In this document: in pieces, positions 17,169 through 25,890 of the stretch
Layout of the letters: each line of letters starts with the position of its first letter
Numbering within the stretch: the first letter of the stretch is position 1
Assembly (NCBI RefSeq): GCF_002101595.1
Contig: NZ_LQOM01000048.1
Location: 80,988 to 144,987, forward strand
Direction of reading: 5' to 3'
Length of the DNA stretch: 64,000 nucleotides
Source of the DNA: Mycobacterium celatum
GTDB taxonomy: Bacteria > Actinomycetota > Actinomycetes > Mycobacteriales > Mycobacteriaceae
Notes under the pieces: generated by a model
Databases searched by the model: none
What the model saw: the letters and a program-made list of their open reading frames with translations, nothing else
What the model was told of the DNA's origin: nothing
Translations under genes and position numbers: made by a program

Positions 17169-17993
17169 TCATCGTTTTCGTGCAGTGACGAGCAGGTACT
17201 CCCACTCCATGGCGCCGTCCACTAGGTATTGCTGGCTGAGCTCGGTCAGTTGGGCATCGAGGGTGGAAGCCAACACCGGGTTGTCGCCAATATTGCGGTA
17301 GGCGTTGATCGTTGGACCGTAATGATTCTTGAAGTAGTGGTGTACAGCATCGGCACTGTCGAACCGGTCGACCCGCAAAGTACTGCGCTTGGTGGTGATA
17401 TCGGTGACTTGCTCGCCCAGTAGTCCGCACACGTAGTCCTCGCGTCCCCACAGCGCTGCCGGGGGCACACCCGGCAACATGACCGGGCGATATGGCCTGA
17501 TGGTCGCCAGCATCTGACCGAAGAAACCTTCATGAGTCCAACTGATCAGTCCGATCGTTCCTCCGCGCCGACAGACCCGAACCAGCTCGTCGGCTGCGCG
17601 CTGATGATGCGGCGCGAACATGACGCCGATTGCGGATATCACCACGTCGAACTCACCGTCGGCGAACGGCAGGGCTTCTGCGTTGGCTTCCCGCCACTCC
17701 AGTGCCACACCCTCTGCTGCAGCCCTTTTTTGGGATCGGTACAGCAACTCGGGTGTGAGGTCGCTGGACACGACGGTGGCACCCGCCTTGGCGGCCGGGA
17801 TCGATATATTGCCTGATCCGGCGGCGACGTCGAGCACCCGAACGCCCGGGCCGATACCCGTCGCGTTGACTAAAACCGGGCCGAGTGGGGCCATCACCTC
17901 CTCGGCCATGCGTGCGTAATCGCCCAGCGACCACACTGCCCGATGGTCGCTGGCCAGGGTGTGATCTTCGCCCGTGTTGGTGTCGATACTCAT
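17169..17993 (-). CDS. class I SAM-dependent methyltransferase
   Basis: A 274-residue methyltransferase. SAM-binding motif I is VLDVAAGSGNISIPAA, followed by the acidic VVSSDLTPELL, and motif IV/V at FDVVISAIGVMFAPHHQ. The C-terminal region (DYVCGLLGEQVTDI to GAMEWEYLLVTARKR) resembles the UbiE/small-molecule class; no substrate can be named. The ATG at 17993 has a strong GGAGGA site. It is divergent from a MarR gene 220 bp away, which probably controls it. Confidence 0.8.
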   Translation of the reverse strand: MSIDTNTGEDHTLASDHRAVWSLGDYARMAEEVMAPLGPVLVNATGIGPGVRVLDVAAGSGNISIPAAKAGATVVSSDLTPELLYRSQKRAAAEGVALEWREANAEALPFADGEFDVVISAIGVMFAPHHQRAADELVRVCRRGGTIGLISWTHEGFFGQMLATIRPYRPVMLPGVPPAALWGREDYVCGLLGEQVTDITTKRSTLRVDRFDSADAVHHYFKNHYGPTINAYRNIGDNPVLASTLDAQLTELSQQYLVDGAMEWEYLLVTARKR

Positions 17994-18096
17994 CGGTCCT
18001 CCGGTGATAGGAAAAGGGTTCTCCACGGGCGACATCGTCGTCGCCGCATAAGCGCAACAATCGCCCACCGCGCAGGGTCATGTTCTTTGGCTACAG

Positions 18097-18113
18097 TAGT
18101 ACTAGGAAATAGT
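18097..18113. promoter_or_regulatory. candidate MarR operator
   Basis: In the divergent spacer between the methyltransferase and the MarR gene lie the palindrome TAGTACTA (18097-18104) and the overlapping inverted repeat ACTA-N5-TAGT (18101-18113). AT-rich and symmetric, as expected of a MarR site controlling both genes. Unproven. Confidence 0.4.
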
Positions 18114-18212
18114 TTACGTCCACCATAGTGCCCGCTGTTATCCTGTGAATCACCTGTAAAACCCGACAATCGACGTGCGCCGAGAAACGAGTCCCGGAAA
18201 AAGGAAGCCACG

Positions 18213-18695
18213 ATGTCCACCGAAAACGCGACGGCTGCCGAGGAGTCAGTGGATGCGATCACCGACGCATTGCTGACTGCGTCACGATTGCTGGTGGCCA
18301 TCTCGGCGCACTCGATCGCCCAGGTCGACGAGACCATCACCATCCCGCAGTTTCGAACCCTGGTGATCTTGTCCAATCGGGGCCCGATAAACCTCGCCAC
18401 GCTGGCCGGTCTCCTCGGCGTGAAACCGTCGGCCGCCGGCCGGATGGTCGACCGGCTCGTCAGCGCCGGCCTCATCGACCGCAAACCGCATCCCACGTCA
18501 CGCCGTGAACTGTTGGCCGCCTTGACTTCCCGCGGACGTAAAGTTGTCGGCCAGGTCACCTCTCACCGGCGCGCCGCAATCGCCGGAATCGTCGAAAGAA
18601 TGCCACAGTCCGAGCGGCACGGGCTCGTGCGCGCCTTGACCGCGTTTACCACCGCCGGGGGAGAGCCCACCGCCTACCTCGATGACGAGGCATAA
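18213..18695 (+). CDS. MarR-family transcriptional regulator
   Basis: A 160-residue winged-helix repressor. The recognition part is INLATLAGLLGVKPSAAGRMVDRLVSAGLIDRKPHP, followed by the wing (TSRRELLAALTSRGRKV). The N-terminal and C-terminal helices form the dimer interface. An AAAAGGAAG purine tract precedes the ATG. It is divergent from the methyltransferase, the likely target together with itself. Confidence 0.88.
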   Translation: MSTENATAAEESVDAITDALLTASRLLVAISAHSIAQVDETITIPQFRTLVILSNRGPINLATLAGLLGVKPSAAGRMVDRLVSAGLIDRKPHPTSRRELLAALTSRGRKVVGQVTSHRRAAIAGIVERMPQSERHGLVRALTAFTTAGGEPTAYLDDEA

Positions 18696-19234
18696 ACCAA
18701 TGCACTCAGGTAATGGTGCTTGTCCTGAACCAGGATGATGCAGCGGCCGAACTGGTGTCGGGGCGAGCAACGTTCGGAACCGGATGGTTATCGGCGAGGT
18801 GACGTGAGTAGGCGCACGTTCCCCGGGATGATCTGAAAGTCAAAGCAGTTCTGATCAAGAGCGCCAGCGCCGACGCGCTGGTTCGGAAAAGGTAACCCAT
18901 GCTCAAGGTAGAGCACGACGCTGACGCGTCCAACTAGAACGGCATGGCGGCGGGTAGGTGCTCGACGAGGTCGTGCGTGATGTGCAAGGGCAATCCTCGT
19001 CGCTGCGCTGCAGGCCGAATTCGCCGCGCCCGAGGCGTTGACACCTGCTGATGAACGGCGAGATACGGACTTTTCGCCCCGAGCAACTCACCGAGGCATG
19101 GGGATGGCTGCGCGCATAACCTCTCGACTCCACGCGCGCTGTGCCGCTAAGCTCCATTTCAGAGACTGCAGGGGCATACAGGATGACATCGAAGCCGATC
19201 AAGATGATCAACGCGGCCGACATTTCAAACACGC
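18696..19234. other. gene-poor region, possibly degenerate coding remnant
   Basis: About 540 bp without a credible gene. A short stretch near 18717-18800 reads LVLNQDDAAAELVSGRATFG before stopping; it faintly resembles the start of mycobacterial zinc-ribbon/transposase-associated proteins. Nearby frames continue with stops, as in a decayed gene. This is only a guess. Confidence 0.3.
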
Positions 19235-20524
19235 TCAGTCGAGAACGAAGTACCGCAGCCATAGATAGCCAGCCGAGAGCGCGATGGATACTGCGGCGAC
19301 CAATGCGCCCTTACGGGTGAATTCCCAAAAGGCGACGGGATAGCCTGCGCGCCGGGCGATTCCGAGCATGACGACGTTGGCGCTAGCCCCGACGGCAGTC
19401 AGGTTGCCGCCGAAGTCCGCACCCATCGCCAACGCCCACCACAGCGTGTTCGGGTCGACCGGGCCGGGCATGGCTGCAACCAACTCGGTGACGATCGGCG
19501 TCATCGTGGCGACGTAGGGAATGTTGTCGATGATGCCGGATACCGGTGCTGAAATGCCGAGGATGAGCATGACGGTTAATGACTCGTCGCCCCCAGTCAA
19601 ATCGGTTGCTGCCCGCGCCAGCTCGTCGATGACCCCCGTCTTCACCAACGCGCCGACCATGACGAACAGGCCCGCGAAGAACAGCAGCGTGTCCCATTCA
19701 ACGTTGGACAGATATTCCGATCGCTGCAGCCCGGAGATCACGATGAGGATGCCGGCGCCCAGCAGTGCCACGACCGAGGGTTCCATGTGAAGCACCGGAT
19801 GTGCGATGAAGGCGGCGAACACCAGCGCCAAGACGACTCCGCACTTCACCAGCAATCCATGGTCGCGAATGGCCTCGCGTTCATCGAGCGACATGACGTC
19901 GGCTACCCGCTCAGGATCAACAGCGAAAGAGCCGCGGAACAACAGCGGCAACAGTGCGACGAAGACGATCAACACGATGACGACGATCGGCGCCATGTGG
20001 ACAAGGAAGTCGTTGAACGTCAAACCCGCTCGGCTGGCGATGATGATGTTGGGCGGGTCACCGACTAGCGTTGCTGCACCACCGATATTGGATGAGAACA
20101 CCTCGGCCATCAGAAATGGCGCCGCGTTGATTGCGAGCCTGTCGCACACCAACAGCGTGACCGGCGCGATCAACAACACTGTGGTCACGTTGTCCAGCAA
20201 TGCTGATCCGACCGCCATGACCACGACGAGCAGGATCATGATCCGTAACGGAGAACCGTTGGCGCGTTTGGCCGCCCAGATCGCGACGTATTCGAAGACA
20301 CCCGTGTGCCGCAGCACGCTGACGATGATCATCATGCCGAGCAGCAAAAAGATGACGTCCCAGTCGATTCCGGTCGCATGCGAGTAGAAGACGTCGGCGG
20401 AGCTGATCACGGGCAACATCGAAACGACCGCCGCGCCGCCCAGCGCTACCAGCGTCTTGTTGAGCCGATCGCTGGCGATCAATGCGTAGGCGACGACGAA
20501 AACTGCTACCGCGACAATGCTCAT
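19235..20524 (-). CDS. ArsB/NhaD-like ion transporter (paralogue 1)
   Basis: A 429-residue transporter of the ArsB/CitM-type ion transporter superfamily, like M. tuberculosis arsB1/arsA near Rv2684-2685 (from memory). About 11 helices. Two inverted halves carry the conserved segments GSALLDNVTTVLLIAPVTLL and SGIIDNIPYVATMTPIV, and the re-entrant loop LVGDPPNIIIAS occurs once in the first half with ANVVMLGIARR in the second. Arsenite, Na+ or another ion could be the substrate; the arsenic label rests on family only, and no ars regulator is nearby. Confidence 0.85.
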   Translation of the reverse strand: MSIVAVAVFVVAYALIASDRLNKTLVALGGAAVVSMLPVISSADVFYSHATGIDWDVIFLLLGMMIIVSVLRHTGVFEYVAIWAAKRANGSPLRIMILLVVVMAVGSALLDNVTTVLLIAPVTLLVCDRLAINAAPFLMAEVFSSNIGGAATLVGDPPNIIIASRAGLTFNDFLVHMAPIVVIVLIVFVALLPLLFRGSFAVDPERVADVMSLDEREAIRDHGLLVKCGVVLALVFAAFIAHPVLHMEPSVVALLGAGILIVISGLQRSEYLSNVEWDTLLFFAGLFVMVGALVKTGVIDELARAATDLTGGDESLTVMLILGISAPVSGIIDNIPYVATMTPIVTELVAAMPGPVDPNTLWWALAMGADFGGNLTAVGASANVVMLGIARRAGYPVAFWEFTRKGALVAAVSIALSAGYLWLRYFVLD

Positions 20525-20652
20525 GGGCGGCAGCGCCGTTCGCCGCGGCGCCTTATCGGGACAGCGTCGGAGATGAGCGGCGATTGCTCCAGCATTGGGC
20601 CGAGCGCGGTTCTGTCAACGGTGTAGCCCATAGCCCTTCCCTGGTTGTACGA

Positions 20653-20707
20653 CAACGTCGCCGACCAGGCTTCCCGGCACACCGAAGTGTCACGCTATCA
20701 GCCGCGG
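20653..20707 (-). promoter_or_regulatory. conserved leader/promoter segment upstream of paralogue 1
   Basis: Read on the minus strand, CCGCGGCTGATA (20696-20707) is followed by a 32-base block at 20653-20684 containing GCCGGGAAGCCTGGTCGGC. The same arrangement recurs at 22624-22679 upstream of the second ArsB paralogue, with only two differences in the 32-base block. The block can fold (CCGGG-AAG-CCTGG). It may be promoter plus 5' UTR hairpin. Confidence 0.5.
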
Positions 20708-20724
20708 GTACCGGCATGATGCGC

Positions 20725-21168
20725 TCAAGGTTTGAGGGCCGCAGCAAGGAGGCGCGATGCGGTGATCACGCCGTGCAGCGCGCCGTCCTTGACAACCGCG
20801 ATGAGCGGGCTTCTGGCCCGTGCCATCATCGCGGCCACTTCGATGATGGTGTCGTCTGCATCGGCGGAGGGCACGTTGAGCAGGTGGTCGGGAAGCACAT
20901 CGCGCACCGCCTTGCCACCCAGCTTGTCGGCTGCGCGGTCGGCCATTGATTCGTCGATCACACCGGCCAGCGAAGGGTCGTCTTGGACGTAGCGGGGCAC
21001 GATGAACCGGACGACCTGCGAAGCCGGCAGCACCGCGTATGGCTTACCCGACGAGTCGGTGACCACGATCCCGGGCAGCCGGTGCTCGGCAAGCATTCGG
21101 GCCGCATCCAGTGCATTGGAATCGATGGCTACGACCGGGAATTCCTCGGCGATGTCCTCTGCGCGCAT
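20725..21168 (-). CDS. CBS-domain-pair protein
   Basis: A 147-residue protein made of two CBS domains (Rv2683 from memory): MRAEDIAEEFPVVAIDSNALDAARMLAEHRLPGIVV and the second at VRDVLPDHLLNVPSADADDTIIEVAAMMARARSPLIAVV. CBS pairs sense adenine nucleotides. It lies between two ArsB-like transporter genes, 49 bp after the upstream one, and may regulate transport; this is inference from context. Confidence 0.88.
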   Translation of the reverse strand: MRAEDIAEEFPVVAIDSNALDAARMLAEHRLPGIVVTDSSGKPYAVLPASQVVRFIVPRYVQDDPSLAGVIDESMADRAADKLGGKAVRDVLPDHLLNVPSADADDTIIEVAAMMARARSPLIAVVKDGALHGVITASRLLAAALKP

Positions 21169-21217
21169 ACTGTGACGATACGTCGGTTCCGCCCGGAATA
21201 AGGGCGTGCGCTGGTTC

Positions 21218-22507
21218 TCAGCTCAACAGGAAGTAGCGCACCCAGAGGTAGAGCGCCGAGAGGGCCAAGGACATCGTCGTGACCACGACGCCTTTGCGGG
21301 TGAATTCCCAAAAAGAGATGGGATTGTCTGCACGCCGGGCGATTCCGAGGATCACGACGTTGGCGCTTGCGCCCACCGCGGTCAGATTGCCGCCGAAGTC
21401 GGTGCCGAGAGCAAGGGCCCACCACAGCACGTTCGGGTAGGCATGATCGTTTACGGACGGGAGCAACTCGGCGACGATCGGTGTCATCGTCGCGGCATAC
21501 GGAACGTTGTTGACGATTCCACTGAAGACTAGCGACACGGCCAGGATCAGCATCGTCGTCAACAGGGCATTGCCGCCGGTCGCTGTGGTAGCCAACCGCG
21601 CCAACTGGTTGATGACACCGGTTTTGACCAGCGCACCAACCATGATGAACAAGCCGGCGAAGAACAGCAGAGTGTCCCATTCGACGCTGGACAAATAGTC
21701 GGACCGCTCCAGACCCGAGATCACGATCAGGATGCCGGCGCCGAGCAACGCGACCACGGACGGGTCCATATGAAGCAGCGAGTGTGCGACAAACGCAGCG
21801 AACACCGCCAGCAAGACAACACCACACTTGATCAGCAGCCCCGGGTCCCGGATGGCTTCGCGTTCCTCCAACGCCATCACATCCGCGACCCGCCCGGGGT
21901 CGACCGAGAAGGCGCCGGGAAACAGGCGCGGCAGCATCATGGCGAGGACTCCGATGATGATGATCACCACCGGTGCCAGGTGAACCAGGAAGTCGTTGAA
22001 TGTCAGGCCGCCGCGGCTGGCGATGATGATGTTCGGCGGATCACCGACCAACGTCGCCGCGCCGCCGATGTTGGACGCAAATGCCTCGGCCATCAAGAAC
22101 GGCGCGGCGTTGATCTCGAGGCGGTCGCACACCAGAAGCGTGACCGGCGCGATCAACAACACCGTCGTGACGTTGTCCAGTAGCGCCGAACCGAATGCAG
22201 TGACCAGAACCAGCAGGATCATGATGCGCAGCGGTGAGCCCTTGGCGCGTTTGGCGGCCCAGATGGCGACGTATTCGAAGACACCGGTCTGTCGCAGCAC
22301 GCTGACGATGATCATCATGCCCAGCAGCAGAAAGATGACATCCCAGTCGATTCCGGTTTGGGGCGAGTAGAAGATGTCGTCGGAGCGAATAACCGGAAGG
22401 ATGCACACAACCGCCGCACCCGCCAGCGCTACCAGCGTCTTGTCGATGCGGTCGTAGGTGATCAGCGCATAGGCGATCACGAACACGGCGATGGCGGCAG
22501 CGCTCAT
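21218..22507 (-). CDS. ArsB/NhaD-like ion transporter (paralogue 2)
   Basis: 429 residues, the same length as the paralogue at 19235 and nearly identical over long stretches (for example IDWDVIFLLLGMMIIVSVLR and LLDNVTTVLLIAPVTLLVCDRL), so the pair arose by duplication. The second half carries SGIVNNVPYAATMTPIVAEL in place of SGIIDNIPYVATMTPIV; the Asp to Asn change in the core motif could alter ion coupling. It is transcribed toward the CBS gene, probably in one operon. Confidence 0.85.
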   Translation of the reverse strand: MSAAAIAVFVIAYALITYDRIDKTLVALAGAAVVCILPVIRSDDIFYSPQTGIDWDVIFLLLGMMIIVSVLRQTGVFEYVAIWAAKRAKGSPLRIMILLVLVTAFGSALLDNVTTVLLIAPVTLLVCDRLEINAAPFLMAEAFASNIGGAATLVGDPPNIIIASRGGLTFNDFLVHLAPVVIIIIGVLAMMLPRLFPGAFSVDPGRVADVMALEEREAIRDPGLLIKCGVVLLAVFAAFVAHSLLHMDPSVVALLGAGILIVISGLERSDYLSSVEWDTLLFFAGLFIMVGALVKTGVINQLARLATTATGGNALLTTMLILAVSLVFSGIVNNVPYAATMTPIVAELLPSVNDHAYPNVLWWALALGTDFGGNLTAVGASANVVILGIARRADNPISFWEFTRKGVVVTTMSLALSALYLWVRYFLLS

Positions 22508-22623
22508 CGGCTGTCTCGTCGCTCGTCGCTCAAACGGCTCGCGATCAACGTTTCAGGCCGCGCTCACCGAGCGTTGCGGCGGCACTGGGTGTCAAGACCA
22601 TGGTGTACTCCGGGGTCGCTGGG

Positions 22624-22679
22624 CAACGTTGCCGACCAGGCTTCCCGGCGCACCGCAGAACAACCTATATCAGCCGCGG
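22624..22679 (-). promoter_or_regulatory. conserved leader/promoter segment upstream of paralogue 2
   Basis: The second copy of the segment described at 20653-20707. CCGCGGCTGATA is at 22668-22679 and the hairpin block at 22624-22655. The TGATATAGG just after may act as a -10 element. About 115-150 bases of leader would remain before the ATG at 22507. Confidence 0.5.
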
Positions 22680-22733
22680 AGTTGATGCTCAGCATGCCGG
22701 GCCATCCGTGCCGAGCCTGGCTACACTGGCGGG

Positions 22734-24647
22734 ATGCTTGAACAGATCCGCGGGCCCGCCGATCTGCAACACCTTTCGCAGGCGGAACTGCGCGGTCTGG
22801 CTCGCGAAATCCGCGAGTTCCTGATCCACAAGGTCGCCGCCACCGGAGGGCATCTGGGGCCCAACTTGGGCGTCGTCGAGCTGACGCTGGCGCTGCACCG
22901 GGTGTTCGACTCCCCGCACGACCCGATCATCTTCGACACGGGCCATCAGGCCTATGTGCACAAGATGCTGACCGGTCGCTGCGCCGACTTCGAGACGCTG
23001 CGCAAGAAGGGCGGGCTGTCGGGGTATCCGTCGCGTGCCGAAAGCGAGCACGACTGGGTGGAGTCCAGCCATGCCAGCGCGGCGTTGTCGTACGCCGACG
23101 GGTTGGCCAAGGCGTTCGAGTTGACCGGGCATCGTAACCGGCATGTGGTTGCGGTGGTCGGCGACGGCGCGCTCACCGGCGGCATGTGCTGGGAGGCGCT
23201 GAACAACATCGCCGCGGCGCGTCGCCCGGTGATCATCGTCGTCAACGACAACGGTCGCAGCTACGCCCCCACATTCGGCGGCTTCGCGAACCACCTGGCC
23301 ATGCTGCGGCTGCAGCCCAGCTACGAGCATCTGCTGGAGCGGGGCCGCACCGCGGTGCGCGGCATGCCGGTGATCGGCGAGCTGGTCTACCACTTCATGC
23401 ACAGCGTCAAGGCCGGCGTGAAGGACGCGTTGAGCCCGCAGCTGCTGTTCGCCGATCTCGGGCTGAAGTATGTCGGGCCGGTCGACGGCCACGACGAGCA
23501 CGCCGTGGAGACCGCGCTGCGCAGTGCCCGCGGGTTCGGCGGGCCGGTGCTCGTGCACGTCGCCACCCGCAAGGGCAATGGCTACGGCCCGGCCGAGAAC
23601 GACGAAGCCGAACAGATGCACTCCTGCGGGGTGATCGACCCGGTGACCGGACTGGCGACGTCGGTGCCCGGCCCGGGCTGGACGGCGACGTTCACCGAGG
23701 CGCTGATCGAGTACGGCGCCAAGCGCCGCGACGTCGTCGCGATCACCGCGGCCATGCCCGGCCCCACTGGGCTGGCCGCGTTCGGGCAGCGGTTCCCGGA
23801 CCGGTTGTTCGACGTCGGGATCGCCGAGCAGCACGCGCTGACGTCGGCGGCCGGTCTGGCGATGGGCGGGCTGCATCCGGTGGTGGCGATCTACTCGACG
23901 TTCCTCAACCGCGCTTTCGACCAGATCATGATGGATGTGGCGCTGCACAAGCTGCCGGTCACCATGGTGCTCGACCGGGCGGGGATCACCGGGCCCGACG
24001 GCGCCAGCCACAACGGCATGTGGGATCTGTCGATGCTGGGCATCGTGCCCGGTATTCGGGTGGCCGCGCCCCGTGACGCCACCCGGCTGCGCGAGGAGCT
24101 CGGCGAGGCGCTCGACGTCGACGACGGCCCGACCGCTATCCGGTTCCCGAAAGGTGATGTGGGCCAAGATATTCCGGCTGTCGAGCGGCGTGCCGGGGTG
24201 GACGTTCTGGCGCTGCCTGCCGAAGGGCTGGGCCACGACGTGCTGCTGGTGGCGGTCGGGGCGTTCGCGTCGATGGCGCTGGCCGTGGCCGAGAGGCTGC
24301 GCAACCAGGGCATCGGCGTGACGGTGATCGACCCGCGCTGGGTGCTGCCGGTCGCCGACGCGGTGCGTGACTTGGCGACGACGCACAAACTGGTCGCCAC
24401 GCTGGAGGATAACGGCGTGGCCGGCGGTGTGGGCTCCGCGGTGTCGGCGGCGCTGCGGCGCGCGGAGATCGACGTGCCGTGCCGCGACGTTGGTCTGCCG
24501 CAACAGTTCTTCGACCACGCCTCGCGCGGCGAGGTGCTTACCGAGGTCGGCCTGACCGAGCAGAACGTGGCCCGCCAGATCACCGGATGGGTTGCGGCCC
24601 TGGGTAGTTCGGTGGCCGAAGCCGAGATTCGCGAGCACCTCGACTAA
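22734..24647 (+). CDS. dxs: 1-deoxy-D-xylulose-5-phosphate synthase
   Basis: A 637-residue DXS, the first enzyme of the MEP isoprenoid pathway, joining pyruvate and glyceraldehyde 3-phosphate with thiamine diphosphate. Visible features are HKMLTGR/SHASAALSYADGLA (substrate site), GDGALTGGMCWEALNN (ThDP and Mg2+ motif GDGx~25N), DVGIAEQHALTSAAGLA (catalytic Glu of the pyrimidine domain), and the C-terminal transketolase domain ending at VAEAEIREHLD. Length is standard. It is convergent with the RNase D-like gene and has its own promoter region shared with the ArsB paralogue. Confidence 0.97.
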   Translation: MLEQIRGPADLQHLSQAELRGLAREIREFLIHKVAATGGHLGPNLGVVELTLALHRVFDSPHDPIIFDTGHQAYVHKMLTGRCADFETLRKKGGLSGYPSRAESEHDWVESSHASAALSYADGLAKAFELTGHRNRHVVAVVGDGALTGGMCWEALNNIAAARRPVIIVVNDNGRSYAPTFGGFANHLAMLRLQPSYEHLLERGRTAVRGMPVIGELVYHFMHSVKAGVKDALSPQLLFADLGLKYVGPVDGHDEHAVETALRSARGFGGPVLVHVATRKGNGYGPAENDEAEQMHSCGVIDPVTGLATSVPGPGWTATFTEALIEYGAKRRDVVAITAAMPGPTGLAAFGQRFPDRLFDVGIAEQHALTSAAGLAMGGLHPVVAIYSTFLNRAFDQIMMDVALHKLPVTMVLDRAGITGPDGASHNGMWDLSMLGIVPGIRVAAPRDATRLREELGEALDVDDGPTAIRFPKGDVGQDIPAVERRAGVDVLALPAEGLGHDVLLVAVGAFASMALAVAERLRNQGIGVTVIDPRWVLPVADAVRDLATTHKLVATLEDNGVAGGVGSAVSAALRRAEIDVPCRDVGLPQQFFDHASRGEVLTEVGLTEQNVARQITGWVAALGSSVAEAEIREHLD

Positions 24648-24656
24648 GGTTCGCCA

Positions 24657-25889
24657 CTAAGCCAGCGCCGCGGCCAAGACCGGAACCACCAGCTCCCGCT
24701 GCCAGGCCCGGGCTTGGCCGGCGCGTAGAAACTCGTCGACTGCGGCCTCGCCACCGCCTTCCCAGTCCCAGCACAGCCGTCGCACCAGGTCGGGGGAGAT
24801 CAAATTCTCCATCGGCACCGACACTCGTTGCGCCACCTCGGCGAGCGCCGTGCGAGCCGCCTCCAGCCGCGCCGCGGCTTCGGGTCTGCGTTTGGCCCAG
24901 CGCGCCGGCACCGGAGGGCCGTTGGGCTGGTCGTCGTCGAGGGAATTCGGGTTCTCCCGGGCGGCCTGCAAGGCGGCCAACCACGTCGCGGCGGCGCGGC
25001 GCTGCTTGCGCCCGCCGAAGATGGGCAGGGCCAGCAGTTCGTCGACGGTCTTGGGGTCGGCGATGGCGGCATCGATGATCGCCGAATCCGGCAGGATCCG
25101 GCCGGGCGCGATGTCGCGCTGCTGGGCGATGCGGTCACGCGCGGTCCACAATTCCCGGACCGCGGCCAGTCCCCGTTGGTCACGCACCTTGTGGATGCCC
25201 GACGTGCGCCGCCAGCGGTCGCGCCTCGTCGGCTGCGCAACGAAATTCCGCAGGTACTCGAATTCCTCTGCAGCCCAAGCGGTTTTGCCCTGCTTGGCCA
25301 ACACGGCGGCGATCGCCTCGCGCAGGTCGAGTAGAACTTCCACGTCCAGCGCCGCGTAGTTCAGCCAGGCGGCCGGCAGCGGGCGTTTGGACCAGTCGGC
25401 CGCGCCGTGGCCCTTGACCAAGCCGAGGCCCAGCAGCCGCTGCACCTCGGCGGCCAGATTGACCCGGTCGAACCCGGCCAGCCGACCGGCCAGCTCGGTG
25501 TCGTACAGCGCCTGCGGTCGCATGCCGACCTCGGCCAGGCATGGCAGGTCCTGGTCGGCGGCATGCAGGACCCATTCGTCTTCCGCGAGCACCTCGGCGA
25601 CGGGCCGCAGCACGGCCAGCGAGTCGCCGCCGTGGCTGACCGGATCGATGAGCACGGTGCCGGCACCGGCCCGCCGGATCTGGATCAGGTAGGCCCGGTT
25701 GGAGTAGCGGTACCCCGACGCGCGCTCGGCGTCCACCGCGAACGGTCCGCGGCCGCCGGCCAGCCGGTCTGCGGCCGCCTTGATCTCGGTGGCGGTCACC
25801 GACAGGTCGGGCACTCCGTCGGCGGGACGAAGCAGCGGTGTGGCTTCGGGTTCCGTGCTGTCGACTTGATCGGGCGCAGGATCGGTCAT
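24657..25889 (-). CDS. RNase D-like 3'-5' exoribonuclease with HRDC domain
   Basis: A 410-residue DEDDy exonuclease (Rv2681 from memory). Exo I is FAVDAERASGYRYSNRAYLIQ, Exo II is LHAADQDLPCL with the catalytic Asp, and Exo III is LNYAALDVEVLL (Tyr-x4-Asp). An HRDC nucleic-acid-binding domain follows at about residues 210-290 (ELWTARDRIAQQRDIAPGRILPDSAI). The last 120 residues resemble the second RNase D helical domain. Probably processes stable RNA 3' ends. It lies 1 bp after the DUF3000 gene. Confidence 0.88.
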   Translation of the reverse strand: MTDPAPDQVDSTEPEATPLLRPADGVPDLSVTATEIKAAADRLAGGRGPFAVDAERASGYRYSNRAYLIQIRRAGAGTVLIDPVSHGGDSLAVLRPVAEVLAEDEWVLHAADQDLPCLAEVGMRPQALYDTELAGRLAGFDRVNLAAEVQRLLGLGLVKGHGAADWSKRPLPAAWLNYAALDVEVLLDLREAIAAVLAKQGKTAWAAEEFEYLRNFVAQPTRRDRWRRTSGIHKVRDQRGLAAVRELWTARDRIAQQRDIAPGRILPDSAIIDAAIADPKTVDELLALPIFGGRKQRRAAATWLAALQAARENPNSLDDDQPNGPPVPARWAKRRPEAAARLEAARTALAEVAQRVSVPMENLISPDLVRRLCWDWEGGGEAAVDEFLRAGQARAWQRELVVPVLAAALA

Positions 25890-25890
25890 G

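Noticed and set aside
18903..19262. 119-codon minus-strand frame upstream of nothing recognisable
   Set aside because: No ribosome site, Ser/Arg-rich composition and no family; kept only as part of the gene-poor region.
22624..22655. Cobalamin riboswitch suggested by GCCGGGAAGCCTGG
   Set aside because: The rest of the B12 consensus (GGTG...CCGG...CCCGC..ACTGT and the B12 box) is not present; called only a conserved leader.
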